Below are positions 25,072-40,000 of a stretch of DNA of 64,000 nucleotides, piece after piece. How positions within the stretch are numbered: the stretch's first letter is position 1; every line of letters begins with the position of its first letter. The translations under genes were made by a program, and so were the position numbers. The stretch lies in contig CM077115.1 in the NCBI GenBank assembly GCA_039619475.1, positions 497,075,352-497,139,351 of the forward strand, written 5' to 3'. The stretch is from Icerya purchasi (Eukaryota > Arthropoda > Insecta > Hemiptera > Monophlebidae). Under the pieces are notes generated by a model that saw nothing but the letters and a program-made list of their open reading frames with translations, was not told where the DNA came from and searched no databases.

Positions 25072-28000
25072 TGTGTGTGCGTGCGAGTGAGCGAGTATCG
25101 AGATTCGAGTAGCAAGCATCGTACTCGGTCAGTTGTATAAGCCCAATTCTAAAAACACGTGTACATTTTATTGAATTCGAAAATTGCCTCGGCTTTTTTG
25201 TGCGACTTTACCACACTTCAACGAATCTGATGATTTATTTATTGTTTTTGTTTTAATTCATACGGGATTTATGTACTGTGTTATTTTTTATTGCATACTT
25301 TATGAATGACTTTATACTTGTATATCTACCAAAAACTGAAAGGAACTTCATTCCTACCGGGTGTCCCCTCTAGACACCACTTCTCTTATTTTCTATTTTT
25401 TTTTTGGTTCCCCATTCTGGATATGACCAGCGAGGCAAATATATTTGGTATAATCTGTGTATAATTGATTATAGTGTACTTATGAAAATAAATGATAATT
25501 ACAAAATATTTGTGTGTAAGTGTGTTGGGTACTTAGCACTAAGTACAGATTTTTTCTTTTACAAATAGATTGTGAGAAAATGTAATGGTGATGTTGATAC
25601 GTAGTCACCATTACATTATATATACTTCAATTAACTTGATAAATTGAACTCAATAATTCGAATTATAGTGTAAACAAACAAACAACTGTATACAAATATA
25701 TGAGTGGACAAATACACACACATATCATGCAGGAAAAATTCCCTAACAAGTTCTCATATTAATAAATAAAATATGTACATTAACTAATTTAATAATAACG
25801 TTATTAACTTATGTAAGTATAATTTCACATATTTTGTATTAAAGTTAGACACTCGGTTTAAGGATTAATTTCTTGGCCATCAAATCATGAAAGTATTTAA
25901 AACGTTTTTTACAATTTTTTGGGTTTATTTCTAAGGTTTTATTTATGTTGATATTATATTTTTTCCTGATGTCATCAAGTTTATTGCAGATATAGATCGT
26001 GTGGTATTGATCATTAATGTACTCCTCAGAGTTGACAAAAAGAGGTGTCACGTAATTTAAATCTGAAAAGGTAATTACCAAAGTTGCCATGACCAGTTAA
26101 TATTTTTTTTTTTTTATTTTTAAGTGTCGTGTACAGCTGCCGGGGCTATTACGACACTATGGCAATCGGAGAGTTAAATGGTTCGAAATAGGTTAGTTGT
26201 ATGAAGAAACCGAATAGTGTCTGCAATATTCAAAGGCGAGTTGGCCAAAGACGACTGCAAAGACGCTATCCCGTGCTGGGCGCGCTGGAGCGCGAAGGAT
26301 GGGCACTCCAGGAGCAGGTGTTTTACTGTAGGAGAGGGGGAAGGGAGCAAAAGGGGCATTCGAAAGGGGGCTCGCAATTAAGTAGGAGATGATCATGAGT
26401 CAGCGAAATATGACCAATGCGGAGTCTTGCCATAGCTACAAAGTGGGTTCTGGGGAGGTCAGAAGGAGGGAACCAAGGGTCAATTCCGTGTTTTATCTCT
26501 CTTAGAAAGCATGATTGTCTAGTGAGCCAATCTTGCTTCCATTGGGATTGCACAAGAATTTTTATAGATTTTACTATGTCGGTGGGAAGAGGAGGGGAAC
26601 AGAGCATGGGGCACGACAGTGTTGACTTAGCAGCGATGTCAGCTAAGTAATTACCCCTAAGTCCGGTGTGGCTTGGCACCCATAAGAAAGTAATTTGGTG
26701 GGAGGATGATCTTAATTTTAGGATTAGGGATTGTATAGAGTTGGTTATGTAATTCGATGGGGATTGTTGGGGAAGGGACTCCAAAGCTGCTAGTGAATCA
26801 GATACAATCAAAATGCGGCTGTTGGGTGGAGAGGATTTAACTGTGGATTCGAGGGCTAGGAAAATGGCATAAAGTTCGGCATCGAGAACGGAACAGTGGT
26901 CATGGAGGCGGGCGGACGACGAAACTAGGTTAGAGTGAAAGGAACAAGCAGTAGGAGACGATTTGGAAACAGGGCACGATTTCGCGCCGTCAGTGAAGTA
27001 GGCTTTGGTGATTTAAAATATGTTTTAAGGGTTCCGAAGATTCTGGTGCAGAGAAGGGAGGAGGAGATTTTTCCCCTGGAGAAATGTACAAGGGAATAAT
27101 CGATTTCAGCTGGTAGGGTAGCTCAGGGTGGAAGAGGAGGTGGTGTATTGAGGTTTTTGAAGTGTTGGAGTCTAATAAGATTTTTGTTAGACGGGGGAGC
27201 GCGCCATTAGGAGGTGTGGGGTAAGAATCACAAAGTCCAAGAAGGAAGATTCTTAAAGAATCGCGGAAGGAGTGTAAGGATTTTTGAAAGTGTAAGGATG
27301 GAGAACCCAATAAGGATTGGAGGCTGTGCGTGGGGGACGTATGGTGCGCACCTAGTATTAATCGAAGAGAAGAATTTTGTAGTGGGTTCAACATTTTGAG
27401 AAGGGATGAGGAGGCGGTAGAATACAATGAGCATCCGTAGGAGAGACGGCTGAGGATAAGGGATTAGAAAAGTGTTAGCAGAAGCTTGGGGGGAGAGTTA
27501 TGGTTTTCGTGGGATAGATATTTTAATGTAGTGATATATTTGCTGCACTTCTTTTTAAGAGATTGCAGGTGAGGCCGCCAGGATAATTTGCTATCGAAAA
27601 TGATCCCGAGGAAAGTTGCTGTACTGGAGTATGTGAGAAGAGAATTATCTAAAAAAAGAGTTGGAGGAGAAGTAATTTTATTTTTCCTATTAAAGTCAAT
27701 ACATTTAGTTTTAGATGGAGAGAAGGAGAGCCCATTCAGGCTAGACCATTCTTCTAAATTTTTTAACACATTTTGCAAGGTGTGTTGGGCATAGGAAGGA
27801 TTCGATGTTGTTAGGGAAATGTTCAAGTCATCAACAAAAAGGCGGGTAATTACCGGAGGGGGGATGTGATCCACGATTTCGTTGATATATAAGTTGAAAA
27901 GGGTCACGCTTAGGGCCGAGCCCTGAGGGAGTCCGTTTTCTGGGAATTTCGGACATGAAAGGGAATTAATTATTCTTACCCGGATAGATCTGTCATGGAG

Positions 28001-31000
28001 AAAATCTTTTAAGTACGCAAACATGTTCCCTGTTACATTGTTCTTAATAATCTTCTGGAGTAATCCCAGGCGCTAGATCCGATCATACGCCTTCTCTATG
28101 TCAAAGAAAATTGAGTAGGTGTGCTCTCTGTTAGCGAAAGCTGCTCTGACTTCGTTGTGCAAACTGGATAAATGCTCTAGCGTCGATCTTTTTTTCGTCC
28201 GCCAGACTGGCACGAGGAGAGGAGTCCACGGGTTTCTAAGACCCACGACAGTCTTCTGCGAACTAAAAAAAGTTATATTAAGATTCTGTAATTTAGCTCT
28301 GTTGTTAACGTTGGGGAAAAAGGTGTAGAATAATTATAAACATCCGGATTATTACCCTGCACACAGTTTCGTAAATATAATTCATATTCATATTATTTGT
28401 TGAGAATCTAAACAACATTATACCAACTCGTCTCCTAAGCTACCAAACAATTTGAATACAACATTATAAGTGAAACGTGAGCACGTGCTTATTACTGTTT
28501 GTAATTAAAACATTAAAATTATTACGTACAAATTTAATAAAGTAAATACATTTTTATATAATTTTAAACACGAAAAAACTTAGGTTATATTTAAATAGAG
28601 TTTCACTTTGCCGGAAGGCATATAATGAACAATTAGAATGAAAAAGAAACATTGAAAGAAATACCTACCACAGTAACGATACTATTATCGTTACCTAACA
28701 GAAGCGTTAATCACTAATAGGTTTAATGTGCTGAACACTAGTTGAGAACGATCGCTTTCTGCTGCTAAATGAATGAAATCATCTACATTGTTCTATATTG
28801 TACAAAGTATACAGGCGACTAATATGTGACTGAAAGGAGAGACGGCCGTTAAGAAGCACATACAAATAACAGAAGCTCTCCACAAGAGGGACAGGATAAT
28901 GACTTAAGGTTAGATTGATTGAGGAAGGGTTATATGAACGGAAAGTAAAAACCATGGCCGCGGAGACAAAAAGATGAATATTGAAAAGAGCATTTTCTAT
29001 AGTGGATAATGACCTATTTAGATCTAAAACATCATCTGTTATGTTTGAGAAAAAGAGTAAATTAGGATATCATCGGTATAGAATAGAGACGATGAATTTA
29101 ATGGAAGAGAAGCAATATGAGAAGTATTGATGTTGAAGAGAGTAGGACTAAGACAGGAACCCTGAGGAAGACCACAAAAAACTTTTCTTGAAGTGGAATA
29201 ACAAGAAGTGGATAGATGTCCAGTCCGGTTTTGGAAGAGACTAATAATATGGGAAGGAACATGGACCGGAAGATGCAATGACAGCATTACATTTCTGAGA
29301 GTAAGGAGGTGAACATTGTCAAGTACACTGGAAACATCAATAAAGGTTGCGATAGTAAAATTTTTGTTTACATAGGAATTATAAAAGTCAGAAAGGAAAA
29401 CACCAATGCAATCAGGAGGACCAAGACAGGGACGGAAACCGAACATATTGTTAGAAATTAAGTTATTGTGTTTGAGAAACCAGATAAGCCGTTATCTATC
29501 ATGCTCTCAAAAAGCTTCCTTAAACAGGGATAAAGTGAGATAGGACGAAAAGAAGATGAGTTTTTCCTTGGTATGGGTGTAACGATAAAGGCATTCCAAG
29601 AAGGAGTCGTGGAACAAGAAAGAAGAAAAGAATTCTATATACTAAGAAGAGTCTCAAGAGATTGAATAGAGAGGTTTTTTATAATGAGAAAAGATTTACC
29701 ATCAATACTAGGGGAGAATTTGGAAGAAGAATTACTTAAGGAAGCACGAAGTTCATTAAGACTAAAGCTAGAAGATAAAAAGTGAGAAATAGAATTAATA
29801 GAAGGAGAAGGAGAATGAAGCTTTTCGAGGTTGGGGACATAGCAAGGAGCTACAGAGTCCATGAATGAAATGAGGCTATCTTTCTGGATATTAAGATAAG
29901 AAGTCCGTTCCGATAAAGGAGTTCTTAACGATTTAGCCATTTTCCAGACATGTGTCATTGGAGTAGAGCGGGAGAAAGAAGAACAGAACTTTATCCAAGC
30001 GGCTCTTTTTGAGTTTTTAAGAACGAACCTAGCCTTAGCATTAGCTCTTTTATGTGCAAGGAAGTTGGGAAAAGAATGATAGGAGCGAATAGATCTAAAA
30101 GTGGAAGTACAGAGATTGAACGCAGACTTGCAATCATTATTCCACCACAGGGATGAAGCATATATAGATCTATTTTTTAATGAAGAATGGTACGGAGGAG
30201 CAGATAAGGAAAGAACAAAGGAAATGGATTGAGCGAATGACTAATATTGGGATATAGGATTCCTGTCAATTTTGATTATAGGAATAGATGAATCGTCAAT
30301 ACGGCGAAACATCGACCAATCGGTTTTAGGAAGGTACCATTGAGCAGTATGAAGGAGTTCAAGCTGCACAGGAGGAGAAAAGTTGTTAAGGGATATGATA
30401 ATGGGAACATGGTCGCTTCCAAATGTGCCATTTAAGGTTTTCCACAAACAGTTAAAACCGAGGTTAGGAAATCTAAAGGTTAAGTCAATTGAACTAAACG
30501 TAATTGGATTCCTATAAAAGGTAGGAGAATTATCATTCAGCAGAAAAAGATTATTACGGAGAAAAATGTCTTCAAGAATAACACCGTTACTATTATAATT
30601 GGAGCAACCCCAAAAAGGAGAACGAGCGTTCCAGTCTCCTCCTATAATAAAAGTGGAAGGAAGCGAATCAAAAAAAACAGAAAAAGGAAAGTTGCGAAGA
30701 TCAAAATTAGGAGGAATGTAAGCAGAGATAAAGTTAAGAGGACAAGCAGAATTGTTAGGAATGGAAATATGAACTAAATTAGGAAGTAAGGAGTAGGATG
30801 AACTGAATAAGCGAATATTGTGAGAATAGAAAATGCATATACATATTAAGGTGAAGAAAAAGTAGTTTTCCTGGCTTTTATTTGTCCTCCCATTCAAACT
30901 AATAAAATTAAAACGAGCTTTGAAATCTGATATAAATGGCCGCCTGGTCGATTGCACAATAAATATACGGTTAAATTAAACGAGAAATTCGTCTTACGTT

Positions 31001-34000
31001 TTGCTTACAATATCCAATTTTTTAAATCTGTAAATCAAAGAAATTATACAAACATTAAGACGGTACTGTATTTATTGCTTATACACATTGTTAATAATAT
31101 AATTATGACAAAAAATAAATTACAACACTTTTTTAAATTAAGACGGTTTCCGATCCTAATGTGAATGTGAATGGCCATTTGAAATCGGACACATAAATTT
31201 CAAGCAGATTCCAAGAAATACGAAACATTTGATTTTTGATAAGGTGTATAGTAACAACAAATTTCACGTCTATAACTTTCTAATGTGAAACTTTTTTGTA
31301 TGTAATTTCAGTTATGTTTGTACGATGGTACAGCTTGGACGTGGGTAGAATCGCGAAAACAGTTTTATTATCACGTATTTACCGCAGGTCAGCCGGAATT
31401 CAATTTACGTAATCCTCGCGTAATGGAAGAGTTGAAGGTAACGTATTACACGATAATAATTTCAAATAATCTGAACCGACGTTTACTTGTTTATACTTTT
31501 CTTTTATGTTTAAGTATCACTCATTGTGAAGTTATTTGTACGACAGTTTCATTTACTCAAGTTACATTTAAACAACTTGAATACTTTAAACATAAGATGT
31601 AGTTTTGCTGCATTCATTAAATCCGAATTTGATTAGCGAAACTGTACTATCATCATTTCGACCTAATGAAATATTATTTAAAACAGTAAATTAGGATTTA
31701 CAAATTTTTGTGCTAATAACTCAGTTCGTCACAGGCACATTCTCTTTAACTGAAAATTCCAATTAGCGATTTAAAAGAGTAAAACAGAGTTTACTTTCAT
31801 TTGATCATAATTTATAAAAAAACGGATCGTTCCTAGTTTTTTTGTGATCGAACATTTTACGGCGAAGTTACCGTTAATGAACAAAAGTCGTTGTAGTCTA
31901 GGTGTAAGTAATTATAGAATTTATCTCTAATGTTGATTTTATTTTAACCAGTATTCTACCATTCTTACTCGTAGATTTAACTATAAATTTTGAAATTAAA
32001 TTTCTAATGGAATAGTCCTTTTTTTAATGTCGGAAAAAGCCCTTCCCCTTTTGTCGCAAATTGGATATATGTAAATAAAAATGTGAGTTCCGTGCTCGCG
32101 ACAAGAAAATTATGGACTTTAAGGCTCATAATGTACTATATACAATGGATCTGATGAACGCAGAAAAGCAAGCTCTTTTATTCGGCTCCTTATATTTTCT
32201 CAAAATTCCCCGTTACATAATTATATAAAATTAGGAGCAATTTGTTTCTGGAAAATGATATCTCTCAACATGCATATCTTGAATATATATGTTAGCCGTT
32301 ACTCGAGGCTTCGACCGCATATTCATTATCTTTATGCATATATTTTCTTTAATCACTGCTATAATCTTTTAATTTGCTCCTTACATTCCATCGGTCCCGT
32401 AATGTTTATTTAACCAATAAACTCTACCTACTTACCCAGTCGTTCGCCAGCATTTTTCTTTTGCACATACATTCATTATTAAAATATTCTAATAAAATAT
32501 TTAATACACAGCGTAATTGCTAAATGGCGTAGCCAAATACTTCAAATACATTAAATAAATATTTTTACAAACCGATAATATTTTTACACGATTATAAAAT
32601 TAAATACTGCACTTGTATTATAAAATACTGAAGATTACAAAATAATCCGAATATTATGCACAGGTTAGCAACGAACCAAAGGAGGAACGAATGGAGTTAA
32701 TTTGAAAATTTTGATTTTATGTTTTTGCCTCTCAGCACAATTTTATTAGGGATTTCGATTAAAACGATGTTGAAAACGAATTTAGATTTCAAAAGACATA
32801 CATTTTGACTTCTAATACGAGCAATTTGAAAATTTTGAGTTCTATCCTTCCCTTAGTGAGCACTCGCTGGGACTGAGTCTACCTGTAAACCATCTTCGCA
32901 ACCTACCGTATGTTGAAAACATGAAGTCAGTTGGTCGACTTCGTTCAAAATTACTCATTGTAGTGTAGAACTATAATAGAATGAATTTTTTGCTACTTAA
33001 CTATTACATTTTTATACGTTTACAGAACGTACTACGTTTTTGGTTAGATAAAGGAGTGATGGGTATCCGTTTGGATGCTGCTCCGCATTTATTCGAAGAT
33101 GCCGAATTTAGAGACGAACCATATAAAACGGAAGAGGCTAAGCAGAGAAAGTCTGAGAATTATTACCATATGAATCATATACATACCGTTGATGTACATG
33201 AAAATTACGAATTTTGCGGAAATTTAAGAAAATTCGTTGAAGAAGAATATACATCAAAAGACGGAATTGATAGGTAATTAAATATACTACTTTAGCTATA
33301 ACTGTCTAATCTCTGAGGTGTAACATTTTCAGTTTGTGTTTTTTATGGTCTTGATGGCGATATTTTATTCGCTTGCGGATTGATTCGTTTAGTATATTTT
33401 CATTTTAAATTATTTGAAATTGCATTTTTTTGCGCGTCAGTAAATTAATATTCACGAATAATAGCATACATTAGTGAACGGACATAGGTAAAGCAATCTC
33501 GTAAACGCTTATTTAAGCGTGCCACACAATTTTGTTCAGTTAAACGTATTGAAATTTTGTAATCGTTGTATTGCTTTAACGGAAATTTCTCATTCATTTC
33601 TGTCGTTGAGGTCGTACTAAGGACCACCATGTTAGCAGCTGAATGTTCTGACCACTCATCCATTGTTATATTTCTTTACAAGCTACTTAATCGATGCAGA
33701 ATGCATGTTCTATAGATTGATCATCTTGCTTATTGGGCAACAAATAAATATGGAGCATATCTGGTGTACTTTATTTTGATTGAGTTACTTTCACTAATCT
33801 AAAAATGTTGGAACAATTTTTGTGTTTTGGAAAAGTTAGCTGGCATTTCATTTTTTCAAGAAAATAGAAAGTTGCGCAAATATTAGTTTCCTTTCATCCT
33901 AATCTTCACCATGACACCTTTTTTTCGCCCTAGTTTTCACCCTTTGGCTAGTTCACTATTTATAACTTAAATTTATGCGTTTATTTCGAGTTTTTTTTTT

Positions 34001-37000
34001 TTTTAAATAGAATAATTATCTATCTTTGTATGAAACTAGTTGAATTACTGTTTGAATGAGTATTGGCGATGAGCTCTTCGAAATTGATGAATCCGCTTTT
34101 AATAGAATGTTCCTTCCATTTTCAAACTTACAGCATTGCCAAACCGGGTCACCCTTCAAATCCACAAGATTTACATGTGCTATTATCTATTATTCCGAAA
34201 CGAGCCACCTGAAGAATCTACGTCATTTCTAAACCACGAATGCTAATAGTTTGATCCTTATGGGAGTAAACAGACTTCAAGAAAACATAAGGTTTTGGAT
34301 AATGGACAATTTTTCATTGCAGCTCAGAATTTCGAAAAATGGTGAAAAGGAGAATTTAGATGTTGAATCTACCTTTTTCAGTACATTCTATTTGAAGGCA
34401 GAGACGAAACGGAATTTACACCGCAATAACAATAATTATCCAAAAGGAGGAAGCGATTATTTATCGTTATTTTGGAACATATCGAATGAGTTCAATATCG
34501 TTTACACAATCTGAATAAGTATATGTTGCGTTAACGTTTTAAAAATGTCTAAGTAAAAGACAACAAAAAGTAATAATGAATAAGCCAACATAGATTATAG
34601 ATGAAAAATCCACTATTTGATATACTTTTTCGCCTGCATTTCCTCCTGGTAATATATCCCAATTTTATTGAGTTAAATGTTATGGATAACATATTTTTTA
34701 ATTTCAGAATTATTATCGCGGAAACTTACTCTTCAAGAGAGTTAGTAATAAAATGGTTTAATTACGTGCATTTAGTGTTCTTTTTCGAACTGCCAAGACT
34801 TGGGCATTCAGCCGCCAACGCATCTCGGATGGATGAAAGTATCAGAGACCTTTTGGAAAATATTCCTAAAAATGGCGTTGTAACGTGGAATGTAAGTTAC
34901 GGTTAAATAATTAGAAACATAACGATGGAACTTAGTTTGTAGATTTAGACCGAGTTCACAATTTGGTCAATTTTAAATCACACTAAAGGCGCTGTAAAAC
35001 AGATTTTTATCTATTCGAAATTAATAGTCATTCATTTCAATTATACTTTACTGCTATTCACCAGATGGTATTCTACTACTTATTTGAAAATTAATTTCCA
35101 TGAAGCTTACCTTGATTTTTTCCTTTTTTGTTATCATCGCGGTATCCGGTTGCCTCCACCGCAATAAATTTGGTTCACTGATTGTACCTCAGGCCCAGAA
35201 TCAAGTGTATTCGTCATATTTTTCTGCAACTAGTTGTATGCATTTTCACCATTATGCTATCTCCTAATTTTCAGGTTTATCATCTGAAGATTAGTCCAAC
35301 TGTCTAGATTTACTGATTTACATTTGCAATTAGAAAAAAAAAAAATTTGGATTAATATGCAAAATTTTTTATAAATAAATTTTTTTGCGACCAAAAATTA
35401 AAATGTTTTTACATTTAGTATTAGGAACGTGTTGTATTTTCACGTAATTAGCCAGTGGCTGAGTGCAATGTAATAAAACTACTCACAGAGTACATCATAA
35501 ATAGTTACGTTTCTGATTTCAGCTTGAGAATCATGATATTACCCGGGTAATATCACATTGGGGCGAAGAATCTATCGACATTTTCAATATACTGCTGACC
35601 CTGTTGCCTGGAAATGTGTGCCTTTATTATGGCGAAGAAATAGGCATGAAGAATCATGTGATTCGGCCTGATCAAATACGTGATAAAACTAAATTCTTCA
35701 TTCCTCGTGATCAAGGGAGAACTCCGATGCAGTGGGATGACACATTAAATGCAGGTTAGTAAAATGAAATTTGAAGACTTGAAACAACGAAAAGGCCAAA
35801 AGTATATCACGCAAAACCTATTTTTGGTGTAGCTAAAACTACTAAACAGTTTAAACGTTGAAATCTGAAAATACTGATTTGAATATAAAATTCCAAATTT
35901 TGCAAAGGTGTACTTAAACAATAAACAATAAAAAAAAATAAATAAATTGAGATACCATTATCGCAGGATTAGTATTTTAAAAAGTTTTTGCTGCTAAACC
36001 GGCAATAGTATTTTCAACAGGAGCGTTATCAATGGTCGGATTATCACAAATTAATGTAATTAGGTTATTTTTCCTTTCACGTCTATCTGTAAAAGAATAA
36101 CAAACATTTCCTGTCGACTATTATTAAAGGTGTAAAATAATTCGACCTATTGTCTCAGGTGACCCTACAATAGGTTTTTATAGAAAATAGTTTTTTTTTT
36201 TTTTTTTTGTGAAAGCAACATCCTGTACCGTGTTTAACTGCTGTGACTATTACAGAGAAAATAGTTAATTCAGTGGAAGAAAATAAAAACAAAATTATGA
36301 TTTTATATAGTTGGACTTTAGAAAAGCTTCTTCTGGCGAATTAATAAGAAATGTATCTGGTTTAATAAGTGTGCGGTTAACATCAGGAAAAGTAGTAAGC
36401 AGAAGAACTTGATTATAGATTTTTAAGTTACACTCGGAGAAGCAAGATGTGAGAAAATTTGGCACATCTCCAACTATAATTTTATCCGGAGTTTTGCAAT
36501 AAAACCAAAAAAAAGGAATAAATCAATTTTTTCTCGAGCATACAATATACGCTTGATGACACTATTATTCAGAAATTATTAGGATTTGTCTATCCGGATT
36601 GTTTATTAGGATCATAAATCGATTACTTAAATTTTACACAGTAGTCTTTGCGCTGCATTATGCTAGTTTTTGAAGTATTCTGTATGATTAAAAAGGGTGC
36701 TTGCAGTAATTAGAATTTACCCTTTATTTATAAATCGCATAATATTTTTATTAGATACTGTTTTCTCACAGAGTCCTCTCTTTACGGCATTTAAAAATAC
36801 TGTGAATCAATGTTTATGACCAATATTAATAAATAGTATTACATATTACTCGTTTCAAAATGTAGTGTATTATGTTTTTGTAATGTAAAAGGATATTGGG
36901 TGGACAGAATTTCCGAAGTGAAGTTTTCAAATTTTTTCATTGAACAAAAAGTTCCAGTTAAAAATGAAGCATTAACGAATGCAGTCGGGTAAATCTACAG

Positions 37001-40000
37001 GGACATCAATGAATTCTTCACACTGCTTATTATTTGATTCTTTCATAAGTCACGGTATAATTAACAAAATTCTTAACTAAGTCTTATCGTGCATCAAATA
37101 TAATAGTACTGTGGATAAATTCATTATCATCAAATGAAAAACGAGCGGCATGTATTGAATGTCATTAGTCAGCTCGTCCAAAAATATCAGGTTGCTCATC
37201 GCGATCCGCTTTGCTCTTCTTCGTACATAACATAGAAACAAAGTGATGGTTGGTTTTCCTCGTAATGAACTCATGGAACTAATCCGCATGACTATTACGC
37301 GACCTACCATAAATTTTCAAAACTGCGAGTGTAAGACAAATTATTCTGAGTAAACTTTAGCATCCCTAAAATATCAGCTATTCCCCTCTCAGCTGAAAAT
37401 TCTCATTGTACACGATATTTATTATGTATTATTTCTTTCTGTAAACGTTTGTTTCACTGATATTATAAGTTATGTATTTTTAAACCTTAAATTACGTTAC
37501 AAAGTTATAGTTTTAAATATTACTCGGACACAAAGTACCTTTTAATTCGTTAAAACATACAACATTTATTTATATTAAATTATTACTTAAAATAAAAGTT
37601 ACAGACATTATTATTCACAAAAAATATATATAAAAATCCGTCCTACCGGTTTCGTCTACTTGACATATTCATATTGAATTAATAGTTATCATTGACAATA
37701 CATGCCTGGTGGTAAGTCACTAATTTTTAAAATAAATCGAAGTACATTATTCTGGTACCAAAAACTACCTTCCCACTATCCCGATTTTTACCTTTTTGTA
37801 ATATTCTTTTTTTTATTTCGATCAAATATAACGCAGTGCAACACACGATTTGGTGCCTGCTGTTTTTGAACTGTTTCTAAGTAATTTTTGGGTGTAGAAT
37901 CGAAAACGACTATTGGATTTAGTCTATCAGATCTAGTTTTTGAGATACGCTATATTGACCTTTTTTAGAAAAAAAACATTTTTTTCTTAACTCATATATA
38001 TTTCAGGTTATTAATATTTACTACAAGGCCTCATTAAAACAAAGGATACAAAGTAAGGAATTTATTTCACAAAGTTGATAATCATAACATTCATGGCTTA
38101 CCACTTAAAAATTGTCTTTTATACGACTTTCCAGCATGAAGTTTAGTATAACATTCTTGCTGCAGACTCCAGCAGTAGTCAGCCAGCATATGGGTATCCC
38201 ATTTTCTGTGATATCGTTCTTCCGTCGTTCTTATGTCCTGATGAAACCTTTCCTCCTGTTCTTCACTATAATCACTTAGGTTTAGTGGGATTTGATCTAA
38301 GTGGTTGTGAAGGTAGTGAAGTTTTATGCTCATATTACAGTCGAGAACATTAAAGTTAGAAAACATAGTTTCTACTAATTTTCTACAATTTTCTGCTTTA
38401 TGATTGCCAAGAAATTTTTGTACAACTTCAACAAGTGGGCACCAAGCATCAGATGCAATCTCGCTCATTGATGCGGTAAATTGTGCATCTTTAATAAGCT
38501 TACGAAATAAGTACCCAAAGCAAAGTCCATCTCGGTTTAATGCCTTAATAAATTGCTTCAAAAGTCCGAACCCGATATGCAAAGGTGTAAATAAGATTTT
38601 CTCTCTTGAAACTAAAGGTCCGTTCATTACGTTGTTTTCCTCGAACCATGACGTTTTTTAGTGGCCAATTTTAGCTAACCCAATGCTGATCCTTAGCTCT
38701 GGTACTCCAAAGACATAAAAAAAAAGCATATTTTATGTTTCCACTTCGTTCTTCAAGGAGGAAGTTTTTGCCATTTTTAAATCGACACAAATCACCCGCT
38801 GATGTTCTTCATATTTAATTTTCTTCAGGACCAGTGATATTGTTTCGTATTCCTCTTTAAAAATGGTAGAATGATCAATAGGGTATTGATCCATATTTAT
38901 TACGGTCGTTCAAAAGAACACATTTTAAACTACGTTTTGAGCTATCAATAAAAAACGCCACTCGTCTGATGTGTATTCCGATAAACCCATTGCTTCTAAG
39001 AGTCTTTTTATATCATTATAGAATACCAGGTTATTTTCTTGAGAGAAAAAGGACGGGGGGTCCGTTTTTCTTTTACCATAAAATGTAATGTTAGTAACCA
39101 GTTTATACACATTCTTTTCTTTTAATCTGGAGGCAAGTAATTCTGAAGACTTCTTTGGGAGGTTTGAGTCTCTACATAGATCGTTCAGTTCTTGTTGATT
39201 GGAATGTTAAGGTATGTCTGCATCTGCTTCAAAATCACTATCGCTGTCTGATTGTACATTACCATCTTCAACAGATACTGATGGTTCGATTTCATTTTCC
39301 GAGAGTCGTCTAGGCAGACTATTAATTAATGGAATGGGGATTTCATCCGAATGCGGTACCGGCTTCCTTGCTGAGTTAAGATTGGGATATGTCCGTTTGT
39401 GTTTATTGTTTCGAGAAATGCCTTTGATATTTACCATACAAAAATAACAGTCATCATAATGGTTCCTCGGTTCCCTCCAAGCCATTGCTACTCCAAACTT
39501 TAGGCATTTTCTCTTTCCAATGTCCACTGTCGCAAATGTTCAACGAATGTTTTACATACTAACTATGGAACCCAAGCTTTATTTTGGTTTTCCAAGTGAA
39601 AGCCGAAATAAGCAAGATAACATCGTATCACAAAGGCAGAAATAGGTTTTCTGCTTTCTTTTAAAGTGTATTCGTCACACACATAACAATAAAACGTGAA
39701 AGCACAACTGCAATTACGCAAACTTAATTGTAAACTGAACCGGATACAGCAGTGACAGATTCCGGGTAATATATATCGGCGGATGTGAAAGAGTGGGCGT
39801 TAGGCAGATATAAAGGGTCCAAGTTGTACGGTTATCAGCAATTTTTATTGCCTAATATAATCTGGTTTTAGGTACCACGTTTCCGTTTAGGCCTGTGAAA
39901 GTACCATTACTTCATTATTTGTGCCCTTTATAAAAATGAAAATCAATTAACCCGTATCTCGAAAACTAGAGCTGCTACAAAAGAAACTATGTATTTTTGA

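Noticed and set aside
25041..25080. Alternating GC/GT tract as a functional Z-DNA switch
   Set aside because: An ordinary microsatellite deep in intron 3; nothing nearby suggests a function.
26201..26650. Plus-strand frames at 26.2-26.65 kb and 27.2-27.4 kb
   Set aside because: Mirror frames of the - strand RNase H/RT element.
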